This document shows, in pieces, positions 13,998-20,494 of a stretch of 39,734 nt of DNA (position 1 is its first letter; the number at the start of each line of letters is the position of its first letter). Source of the DNA: a virus; the IMG/VR virus record IMGVR_UViG_3300031280_000006, positions 1-39,734 of that record; one strand, 5' to 3'. A program made the position numbers and the translations under genes. Below the pieces are notes generated by a model, which worked only from the letters and a program-made list of their open reading frames with translations, made no database searches and had not been told where the DNA came from.

Positions 13998-14020
13998 GGC
14001 GGCCGCAAATTGCGACCACC
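13998..14020 (-). terminator. hairpin at the end of the late operon
   Basis: On the minus strand GGTGGTCGC, loop AATTT, GCGGCCGCC: a 9-bp stem with two G-U pairs, a few bases after the last late-gene stop. A T-run occurs only about 16 bases later, so it is not a textbook intrinsic terminator. Position favours termination or 3' end protection. Confidence 0.45.
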
Positions 14021-14025
14021 TTACT

Positions 14026-14265
14026 TTACATCAAATTTACTCTTCTGAGACCCCTCTCAATACGATGATAAATGTCAATTAACATGCCATCGTTTTGCTG
14101 TAGTTTTCCAATCCTATCATCAATCCTGTATACGGCATTTTCAATGTCCTGCAGCCGATGTTCATGGTCGTTGGTAAGTACTTTCAGTACGTCAACAATC
14201 AATTCCCTGTCAGTTTTGTCTTTAACTTTGTCTAGATCATATTGTTCGATTACACTATTGCTCAT
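14026..14265 (-). CDS. 79-residue helical protein, last late gene
   Basis: Begins MSNSVIEQYDLDKVKDKTDR. It is helical throughout with heptad-like spacing (DHEHRLQDIENAVYRIDDRI, then GKLQQNDGMLIDIYHRIE). It has no membrane segment. It overlaps the glutaredoxin-like gene by 11 bases. Function unknown. Confidence 0.6.
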   Translation of the reverse strand: MSNSVIEQYDLDKVKDKTDRELIVDVLKVLTNDHEHRLQDIENAVYRIDDRIGKLQQNDGMLIDIYHRIERGLRRVNLM

Positions 14266-14482
14266 TTAAAAACCTCACTATATTGTTTAATCGTTTTGGA
14301 CTAAATCCTTCTATTCGCTCTATCTCTTTCTTATCATCACACAGAATTGTTGTTGGATATCCCGTTATGCTATTATCCGGATTAACGCTTTTCGTATACG
14401 TTATCTCCATTCTTTCTAATGCTTTTTCTAACTTAATGCATGCACCACAATTAGTAGTACCGTATACTTCTATAGTTCTCAT
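14255..14482 (-). CDS. glutaredoxin/thioredoxin-like protein
   Basis: 75 residues, the length of a minimal glutaredoxin. The active site is NCGAC (C12, C15) after a first strand MRTIEVYG. The cis-Pro loop GYPTTI (P43) and the terminal helix (SPKRLNNIVRFLNE) fit the fold. Phage glutaredoxins typically reduce ribonucleotide reductase, but none is encoded here and the gene sits at the end of the late operon, so its partner is unknown. The start overlaps the metallophosphoesterase stop by one base (TAATG). Confidence 0.85.
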   Translation of the reverse strand: MRTIEVYGTTNCGACIKLEKALERMEITYTKSVNPDNSITGYPTTILCDDKKEIERIEGFSPKRLNNIVRFLNEQ

Positions 14483-15312
14483 TATTCGCTTTTACTCCTT
14501 CCAATTGTCCATACCTGCGATCTAACATACAAAACTTCATCGCCCTGGCGTATCAAAATCCCACCAAATTGTGGAGTAGATAATCTCGCTCCCGGTAATT
14601 TCCATGCATATGGTGTCTTCGCCTGCCATCCTGGAGTAACAACTGCGATCCCCTCCCCTCTGGATGTAGGAATCTCAACGCGTGCAAATCTATGACGATG
14701 TGACCGTACAACTATATCAGGCGGATCAAGCCTCCACCGTCCAGCCTCTGCATACTCTTCAATCAATTCTTTACCGACAGCCGTAGTTTCGTATGCCTGG
14801 CTTCCCGTTGTACCGATGTGATGAAGTATGTGTGCAAGCCCGCCACCGATTTTCTTCCAGAGCTCATATCTCGCATATTGACCGTCTTCGTTCGGTATCG
14901 CTCCCAACCTGCGGGCGAGTCTTTCTTCGTTTTCTCCGCTCTGCCCAACATGAGCCTCGGTTCCCCGAATCATATACAAACCCTTAGATTTCTCGACAAT
15001 AGGGGCAAGAATCTCATATGCTATTTGTGCCTGATCTGCGATATTATGTGTAATCTGATGTGTTGATGAATGATGGCTACCGTCCACAACATCGCCGTTT
15101 ACAATTACCCCGTATGGTTTTCTTTTTGTAACTTTTGGTACCCAGCTTTTCCAGAAATTAATCCAGTATCCCCAGACGAGCCGCTGTATTCTGTTGGGTT
15201 TATACATCCCACCCTCATCAAGTCTTATACCATTCGCGGGGCATAATCCCAATTGACACCCGCAGTGTAAATCACTTACGACCACCCAATTTAGAACGTC
15301 TTTTATCTTCAC
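14482..15312 (-). CDS. metallophosphoesterase
   Basis: 276 residues with the calcineurin-like motif set: SDLHCG (D14, H16), GDVVDG at 73-78, RGTEAH in place of GNHE at 116-121, and SHRHR at 204-208. The GNHE motif is altered to GTEAH, so the metal-site geometry may differ. Related proteins occur in phages and are predicted phosphodiesterases or nucleases; the substrate is unknown. It lies between lysis genes and the glutaredoxin-like gene. Confidence 0.85.
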   Translation of the reverse strand: MKIKDVLNWVVVSDLHCGCQLGLCPANGIRLDEGGMYKPNRIQRLVWGYWINFWKSWVPKVTKRKPYGVIVNGDVVDGSHHSSTHQITHNIADQAQIAYEILAPIVEKSKGLYMIRGTEAHVGQSGENEERLARRLGAIPNEDGQYARYELWKKIGGGLAHILHHIGTTGSQAYETTAVGKELIEEYAEAGRWRLDPPDIVVRSHRHRFARVEIPTSRGEGIAVVTPGWQAKTPYAWKLPGARLSTPQFGGILIRQGDEVLYVRSQVWTIGRSKSE

Positions 15313-15418
15313 CTTTTTCGACCTTTTTTTGTAACTTTTTTAGAGCCTCTTGATTGATGCCAGATAAATGTTCCAGTTCTGATAACCACATTTCCATTGT
15401 TATTTTTGAGACAGGCAT
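15272..15418 (-). CDS. 48-residue basic hypothetical protein
   Basis: MPVSKITMEMWLSELEHLSG, then a Lys-rich helix and tail. Its start overlaps the upstream HTH gene by 19 bases and its end overlaps the metallophosphoesterase gene by about 40 bases. GGATAGTAA is a weak ribosome site. Small proteins beginning in a similar way recur in phages as helix-rich, DNA-binding-like peptides. Tentative. Confidence 0.5.
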   Translation of the reverse strand: MPVSKITMEMWLSELEHLSGINQEALKKLQKKVEKGEDKRRSKLGGRK

Positions 15419-15627
15419 TTACTATCCAGATTTTTCATTTTCTCATAATCAATTTGATCTACCCTGAATCCTGACTTGATATTTAAAGAAGTGCATTTCT
15501 TCATAACAGATGGCGCGGTACGGTTTAAAACCTCCGCGAGCTCGTCTACAGTGATTTCTTTTCCCACATGCGGGTAGTATTTCTCAAGCACTGTAATCTC
15601 TTCCTGAGTCCAAAATCTATGTTGCAA
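15400..15627 (-). CDS. small SANT/Myb-like DNA-binding protein
   Basis: 75 residues. Residues 5-50 resemble a SANT/GcrA-like helix-turn-helix: WTQEEITVLEKYYPHVGK, ELAEVLNRTAPSVMKKC, then the LNIK turn. Similar domains occur in phage and bacterial DNA-binding proteins. It sits among lysis-end genes of the late operon, an unusual place for a regulator. Target unknown. Confidence 0.65.
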   Translation of the reverse strand: MQHRFWTQEEITVLEKYYPHVGKEITVDELAEVLNRTAPSVMKKCTSLNIKSGFRVDQIDYEKMKNLDSKCLSQK

Positions 15628-15706
15628 TTATTTTTCCTTTCTATTCTTTCTTTTATGCGGGAAACTTTACCATAAAAAGCCGTTTATTTATGTTATAGAC
15701 TACCAA

Positions 15707-16063
15707 TTATATATCTTTTTTCTGGTTCCGATATTTCAAACTTGAGCCGAACACTACTGCAGCAATCGTAGGCACGTACCAACTGGCGAATAACACACAA
15801 AAATTCCCCCATGCCCTCAATAATCTAATAGCCTGCGCATAGTTCATGTTTTCCGTAAAAATGGAGATTAGCAGTACTGATATTGCTATTAAAACAAGGA
15901 TTACCAATAGGCATAAAGTGATTATAATTGTTAATGTGGATTTTCTAATGTGCGCCGGACGTTCTCCGACAGTTACTTCACTTATTTTTTCTTCTGGATC
16001 ACGGATCAGATCCGCCCCTTCTTTAATAACTTGTTTTCCCATCTCTGTTAAGGCTTGCTTCAT
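15707..16063 (-). CDS. two-helix membrane protein, holin-like
   Basis: 118 residues from the ATG at 16063, which has GGGGG seven bases upstream; a TTG six bases earlier is the alternative. An N-terminal soluble part (about 1-40) precedes a long membrane helix (about 42-68, very Leu/Ile-rich) and a second helix (about 86-105), ending KYRNQKKDI. Its place beside the lysins suggests a role in lysis, as holin or accessory membrane protein. No family recognised. Confidence 0.7.
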   Translation of the reverse strand: MKQALTEMGKQVIKEGADLIRDPEEKISEVTVGERPAHIRKSTLTIIITLCLLVILVLIAISVLLISIFTENMNYAQAIRLLRAWGNFCVLFASWYVPTIAAVVFGSSLKYRNQKKDI

Positions 16064-16065
16064 GC

Positions 16066-16257
16066 TCAATCCCCCTTTTCAGCGGCCTTGTCCCACCGCC
16101 TCTTCTTCCTGAGAAATCGGTTAATAAGTTCCCGAAATTCTTTCAACTCATTCGTATAATCATTTCCCAGCATTTTGTAATTGTCATATCGCTCCACTAT
16201 CTGGCTAAGCACCAAATAATGCCTTTCTATTTCTCTTTCAAAGCCTGGCTCGGTCAC
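16066..16257 (-). CDS. 63-residue charged helical protein
   Basis: Starts at GTG 16257 right after the lysin stop, with GGGGGTGGAATAA upstream. It is strongly charged and helical (FEREIERHYLVLSQIVERYD, ending RKKRRWDKAAEKGD). It has no signal or membrane segment, so it is not an obvious spanin. It lies between a lysin and a membrane protein; its function is unknown. Confidence 0.6.
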   Translation of the reverse strand: MTEPGFEREIERHYLVLSQIVERYDNYKMLGNDYTNELKEFRELINRFLRKKRRWDKAAEKGD

Positions 16258-16701
16258 TTATTCCACCCCCGATTGTTCTAAAAGCACATCCATAAAATCC
16301 TTAAAATCGTAGTTATACCTCTGTATCCGGTGGCCGTCATCGCCAATTATGTAGTCACCGTTATGATCTTTGAGATAGTAACCAATCCACGTACTTATAT
16401 GATCCTGTTTACGGATATCACCATGTACGCCCGGATGCGCCCATTCAGGATATATGCCGATTCCGGTGAACCCCGCCTTCATCATAAGCATAACAGTTTG
16501 ATATAGATTTAATCCCCGATGATGACCGTCTCCAGCCTCACCGCTTTTATGCTTACTGTCTTTACTATGATTACCCCATGCAATACAATGGACTATGAAT
16601 TGCCCATATTTTTCTGTACCATACAGCTTTTTTGATAATATTTTTGCAAGCGAGACTTCATAATCCCATTTTTGCATTAACTCGGCATGTATGATTTCCA
16701 A
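16258..16701 (-). CDS. M15-type peptidase, second lysin (N-terminus probably frameshifted)
   Basis: 147 residues from TTG at 16701. The M15 zinc-peptidase motifs are present: SKHKSGEAGD (H51, D58), then YPEW (E86) and HGD (H93, D95). It resembles the lysin at 17171-17626 throughout. The TTG has no ribosome site, whereas an ATG at 16738 has GGGGATAGTA upstream but is in another frame. Removing one base of the five-base run at 16710-16714 joins them, and the joined start aligns with the paralogue (ITSLEIIHAELM against ISQIDIVKPELM). It should cut peptidoglycan cross-links. Confidence 0.85.
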   Translation of the reverse strand: MEIIHAELMQKWDYEVSLAKILSKKLYGTEKYGQFIVHCIAWGNHSKDSKHKSGEAGDGHHRGLNLYQTVMLMMKAGFTGIGIYPEWAHPGVHGDIRKQDHISTWIGYYLKDHNGDYIIGDDGHRIQRYNYDFKDFMDVLLEQSGVE

Positions 16702-16750
16702 ACTGGTAATTTTTCATTTCAGGATCGTTTTCGCTCATTACTATCCCCAT

Positions 16751-17161
16751 TTATTTATCCTTTTTTAACATTTTCTCTGCACTTCTCATCAAGAATAAAA
16801 AGCCCCATAAACCAGCCATTAGCTGTGTATCGAATGGAGTAAGGGGCAATCCTGTCAATCGGGAATATATATAAAAGCATGTGAACATCAATGCTATTAT
16901 CCATCGTGACGAGCCCTTTAAAATCACTGACAATTTGGTATCATATTGTGTAAGAGTGGCAGCCGATTTAACCACATCCATAAATCCCATTTCATACTCA
17001 TGTTCACTTTTATTATATTCCCGTTCAATCTCCATCATAATTTTGTTGACTTCGGCTTTATTCGGAAGATTTTTCGTCAGGATGGAACCTACAAGTGTAT
17101 CTTCCGGTTTCTTGCCACCGATACCAAGTATCTTGCCTATTACATTAGTGAGTAATCCCAT
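16751..17161 (-). CDS. holin-like membrane protein (GTA-holin type)
   Basis: 136 residues. A soluble N-terminal half (about 1-80, with a charged helix EIEREYNKSEHEYEM) precedes two membrane segments at about 86-103 (WIIALMFTCFYIYS) and 112-127 (TQLMAGLWGFLFLM), and ends in a basic tail AEKMLKKDK. This layout resembles the three-helix holins of gene transfer agents and many phages. It lies between two M15 lysins, which fits a pore-forming role at lysis. Confidence 0.75.
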   Translation of the reverse strand: MGLLTNVIGKILGIGGKKPEDTLVGSILTKNLPNKAEVNKIMMEIEREYNKSEHEYEMGFMDVVKSAATLTQYDTKLSVILKGSSRWIIALMFTCFYIYSRLTGLPLTPFDTQLMAGLWGFLFLMRSAEKMLKKDK

Positions 17162-17170
17162 ATTATTACC

Positions 17171-17626
17171 TCAACATTCTATTTCAATCCCTAATTGCTC
17201 AATGAAATAATTAAAATCATAAAAATATTCACCTTGTTTCTGTACCCACATACTTACATGGTCTTGTTCTCTAATATCCGCATGAATGCCCTTGTGTCGC
17301 CATTCCGGGTATAGACCGATAGCCGTAAACCTAACCTTGAATAGGATCATTGCTGTTTGAAATAAGTTTAACTCTCTAAAATGTCCGTCGATCGCTTCAC
17401 CTGTATAGTGTTTACTGCCTTCGGTGTGTTTGCCAGCAGTTATACAGTGTACAATAAATTGTCCGGCTACCTCGCCATATTCAATCTTAGCCAACATAAT
17501 AGCATCGTCAATCTTTTTCATTAGCTCCGGTTTGACGATATCTATTTGAGAAATGAGAAGCCTGCCCTGTATATCTTTCTCATCAATATTGAAATTGCGA
17601 AGCCGTCTAAATTGCTCGATTGTCAT
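17171..17626 (-). CDS. M15-type peptidase, first lysin (endolysin)
   Basis: 151 residues. Motifs of the M15 (VanY/D-Ala-D-Ala carboxypeptidase) family are visible: SKHYTGEAID at 71-80 (H73, D80), YPEW (E108) and IHADIR (H115, D117). The length suits a single-domain endolysin without a cell-wall-binding domain. The ATG overlaps the upstream stop (17623-17626). It is paralogous to the lysin at 16258-16701, with the holin-like gene between. There is no signal peptide, so export should depend on the holin. Confidence 0.88.
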   Translation of the reverse strand: MTIEQFRRLRNFNIDEKDIQGRLLISQIDIVKPELMKKIDDAIMLAKIEYGEVAGQFIVHCITAGKHTEGSKHYTGEAIDGHFRELNLFQTAMILFKVRFTAIGLYPEWRHKGIHADIREQDHVSMWVQKQGEYFYDFNYFIEQLGIEIEC

Positions 17627-17892
17627 ATTTGCCCTTCTGAGATAATTCCGGTTTTAAAATTTACATTATGAGGTATATTATGGTTAAACCCGTACCTTTC
17701 CCCCATTTTCTCCCACCACGTATCAATAATGCGATTCATGTTTACGTATTCATCCAGAATATCATGAAGAAGTTCCTTATTCCTCACTGCTATCGGTTTC
17801 ATTAATGCTTTATCAAGGAGTTCCTCGATTGCCAATTTACGGTTGAAAGCTTTTTGAATCACAGCGACTTCCTTTTCATTCGCCTTGATCAT
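17623..17892 (-). CDS. 89-residue hypothetical protein
   Basis: Begins MIKANEKEVAVIQKAFNRKL with AGGTGATCTGAA before the ATG. It is helical and mildly charged, and ends VNFKTGIISEGQI. It sits between the second tail fibre and the first lysin, a position often taken by tail-fibre chaperones or lysis accessories. No family recognised. Confidence 0.6.
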   Translation of the reverse strand: MIKANEKEVAVIQKAFNRKLAIEELLDKALMKPIAVRNKELLHDILDEYVNMNRIIDTWWEKMGERYGFNHNIPHNVNFKTGIISEGQI

Positions 17893-17902
17893 TTCAGATC
17901 AC

Positions 17903-19063
17903 CTAACTCATTTTTATTATTGGTATCAAACTATAATATGCTGGTTTATTCGCTCCTGCCCCAGACATACCTTCAGTTGACGTTGTAAAATTATGAGTAT
18001 GACCCTGACTAACTCCTGATGTTGCCGTTGACGGCCATGTACCAATAGAATACCCATTAACTCCAGTTTCAGCATTCAGGCTTTGTTGTAATGTTGCCCT
18101 TGCATAATTATGTGAATGATTAACACTTTGATTTCCAGTTGTACCGGTATGATTATGACTTACAACAATAGCATCGTCACTACCACCAGTATTGCCCGCC
18201 ACTGATTCCATTCTCAAAAATCGATCAAGCATATTCGATGTTCCTGCAAGCCCATTCGCTACTTTCCACCCGGGTTTGCTTACCGTGTCGCCCGTCCTAT
18301 CCCCGATATCTTCGGTTCTTGTAGCAGGATCGGCTATGCCTGAACCGGAATAAAAGCTCACTTCCTCGACGATCGGGTCTGTCACCCCCAATGTTATTCG
18401 GGCCGTGGCAGCATTCGCATCGTCAATAAGCGTTTTAATGAAAGATGAAAACCCGAGCGCCGTTAAAAAATCCGATGCCGAAGCATCATCCAATAAAGTT
18501 TTAACGAAATCACTGATCCCCAAGTTGCTCTGTGCTGCTCCCTGGTTAAGGCTTTCAAGGAAAATCTCCATAAATGCTTTAATCGCATAACTGCCCGACC
18601 CGAATTGCCTTGCGTTCTTGAGCTTCCCGCCATCCCATATCAGCGAATATCCGTCCTGCGGATCGTCAAGCTCGATATCTGAATGTTCCGATGATTGCTT
18701 TAACTGTGGTATCCTTGACAATGTTTCGCTATGTTGCTGTATCATTTTCACTACATCGTCGAAGTCTACCTCCACTTTTTCTGAGGGTAAACTATCATTT
18801 CTGATGTAATCGGTATTCTGTGTCTCTGATAGTATCCGCTTGATAATGAATTCATATCCTTCAGGCCACACATCCACGGTAACAATCGTTGCGCCGTTTA
18901 CCGAAAAGTCGGTCGGATTCGTCAACTCACTTTCGGCGTCTGTCGTCTTGTTGCGTGCCCAGACGTGTATATTATCCTCTTTCTCGAACTCAAACGTGAT
19001 GTCGAATTCAGTTTGAGCGCCGTTTGTGTTGTAACGATCCGGTGTGTATGTTCCTGTTATCAT
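17903..19063 (-). CDS. tail fibre with collar-type tip
   Basis: 386 residues. The N-terminal 130 or so (TYTPDRYNTNGAQTEFDITF, then EGYEFIIKRIL) correspond to the virion-attachment module shared with the fibre at 19060-20181. The middle repeats motifs such as FVKTLLDDASASDFLTALGF and FIKTLIDDANAATARITLG. The C-terminus is a tail-collar tip: MLDRFLRMESVAGNTGGSDD, then the His-rich SHNHTGTTGNQSVNHSHNY and PAYYSLIPIIKM. The His pairs may bind metal ions along the fibre axis. It should bind the host receptor. Confidence 0.88.
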   Translation of the reverse strand: MITGTYTPDRYNTNGAQTEFDITFEFEKEDNIHVWARNKTTDAESELTNPTDFSVNGATIVTVDVWPEGYEFIIKRILSETQNTDYIRNDSLPSEKVEVDFDDVVKMIQQHSETLSRIPQLKQSSEHSDIELDDPQDGYSLIWDGGKLKNARQFGSGSYAIKAFMEIFLESLNQGAAQSNLGISDFVKTLLDDASASDFLTALGFSSFIKTLIDDANAATARITLGVTDPIVEEVSFYSGSGIADPATRTEDIGDRTGDTVSKPGWKVANGLAGTSNMLDRFLRMESVAGNTGGSDDAIVVSHNHTGTTGNQSVNHSHNYARATLQQSLNAETGVNGYSIGTWPSTATSGVSQGHTHNFTTSTEGMSGAGANKPAYYSLIPIIKMS

Positions 19064-20181
19064 GGTTTCGGCTCTGTTATTGTATAAGTTATTCTTATGC
19101 CTGTAATTTCTGAATATGATGTGTAATCACCGCCTAAAACATGTACATAATACTGATAGTTTTCATTATCGATTACAGGGTAAAAAATTGAATCATCGTT
19201 AATTGCACCCACTCCCGTATGTTCATTATATGCCATATTGTCATTTGTATTCGTCGTAATTGATGACCTATGCAGTTTAACTTTTACGTAAGTATGTCCC
19301 AGTATTGATACTATACTGTACATTGCCGTCACAGTCGCCCCATGCGGAAGATTTACCTTTATTGTCCCATATATTGCAGTTTCACGTAGTTCGATACTAT
19401 GTCCCAAAAATTGCGCGTTTGTGACATTATATGACCAACCAACAAGCGATAAATTTAGATATCTTGTTTGTGCATTTTCAAATTGTGCAGCATCATCAAT
19501 TCTTGTTGGATGATTGCTTGCATTGGCATCGGCAAGACGTTTGTATGTTGTTCCTTCCGTCACATCGTCAAGCGTATCGTTATTAACATCCAATGCTCCG
19601 ATTGTGTCGCAAACCGCTTCCGCATCCGCATCATCAAGAAATGTTTCACCGAAAGCAGTAACAGTTATCCCCCCCAGCAATGATTGTCCGGCCGCTGTCG
19701 GCTTACCATCAGCGTCAAAATACACATATCTGTCTGCTCTTTTTGTTTTTGTCGGCAATGTCATTTCAATTGTATCGGGATCGTCCGCCGGCGCCTTGAT
19801 TGAGCGGTCAACAAGATTCTGCAATTCCTGTATTATCATAATCGCTCTGTTAAGTACCTTTTCATGCGTTTCGGCGGGGAAACTATCACCAGTGATATAA
19901 TCCGCCGGTTGTTTACGTGCGACAGCCCTCTCAAGAGAAAGTGTGTATCCGGATGCATAAGTTTCGATTGTAGTAACCGCGCCACCGTCTTTCCAGTCAT
20001 TACCGGCTTTTGCAACCGTATAACCGGTCGTCAACGCAAGTAAGGTTTCGTTACCATCACCGTCATATACCTTGACAACAAGGTCTTCTTCACCGAATAC
20101 TGGCCAGTCAAAATCAAACTCGTTTATGGTACCATTACAATTAAAATTCTTAATTTCGTATGAACCCTCTGTAACTGGCAT
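19060..20181 (-). CDS. tail fibre protein
   Basis: 373 residues. Its N-terminal module (EGSYEIKNFNCNGTINEFDF, SGYTLSLERAVARKQPADYI) matches that of the neighbouring fibre and resembles the T7 gp17 attachment type. A FGETFLDDADAEAVCDTIG motif follows. The C-terminal 150 residues look beta-rich and variable (SIELRETAIYGTIKVNLPHG) and end ITYTITEPKP. CAAGGAGTAATGTT precedes the ATG. The last bases overlap the start of the second fibre (ATGA). The tip is probably host-specific. Confidence 0.85.
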   Translation of the reverse strand: MPVTEGSYEIKNFNCNGTINEFDFDWPVFGEEDLVVKVYDGDGNETLLALTTGYTVAKAGNDWKDGGAVTTIETYASGYTLSLERAVARKQPADYITGDSFPAETHEKVLNRAIMIIQELQNLVDRSIKAPADDPDTIEMTLPTKTKRADRYVYFDADGKPTAAGQSLLGGITVTAFGETFLDDADAEAVCDTIGALDVNNDTLDDVTEGTTYKRLADANASNHPTRIDDAAQFENAQTRYLNLSLVGWSYNVTNAQFLGHSIELRETAIYGTIKVNLPHGATVTAMYSIVSILGHTYVKVKLHRSSITTNTNDNMAYNEHTGVGAINDDSIFYPVIDNENYQYYVHVLGGDYTSYSEITGIRITYTITEPKP

Positions 20182-20185
20182 AACA

Positions 20186-20488
20186 TTACTCCTTGAAATA
20201 TTTTAACAAATCTCCATTTTCTTTAAATACCTGATACAGATTCTCGCTTAAAGCTTTAACAAAATCCTCATTCCTTCTCAGTTCGTTGCCCATCAGCCAT
20301 AAAACACCGTGTATGCACTCGTGTAACAAGTTGATTTTTATGTCATCGTCTGACAGATTGTTTCTAACCTTTATAATTTGATTGTCGTATATTATTTCAC
20401 CATACACATCTTCACTGTCATCAATGACGTCCTGTCTTTCGATTTTATAATTTCTCCATCCTATTTTAATGTTTTTCGGTACCGACAT
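20186..20488 (-). CDS. HEXXH putative metallopeptidase
   Basis: 100 residues. HECIH at 56-60 is the zinc-metallopeptidase signature, preceded by strands like those of small phage SprT/ImmA-like proteins (IKIGWRNYKIE, GEIIYDNQIIKV). The usual third ligand is not clear; E78 or D79 are candidates. It lies between the largest internal virion protein and the fibres. It might process virion or host proteins. Family membership is likely, the target unknown. Confidence 0.75.
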   Translation of the reverse strand: MSVPKNIKIGWRNYKIERQDVIDDSEDVYGEIIYDNQIIKVRNNLSDDDIKINLLHECIHGVLWLMGNELRRNEDFVKALSENLYQVFKENGDLLKYFKE

Positions 20489-20494
20489 CTTTCC

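Noticed and set aside
17903-19063. Diversity-generating retroelement, suggested by the BPP-1-like head genes
   Set aside because: No reverse transcriptase and no template/variable repeat pair was seen near the fibres or elsewhere.
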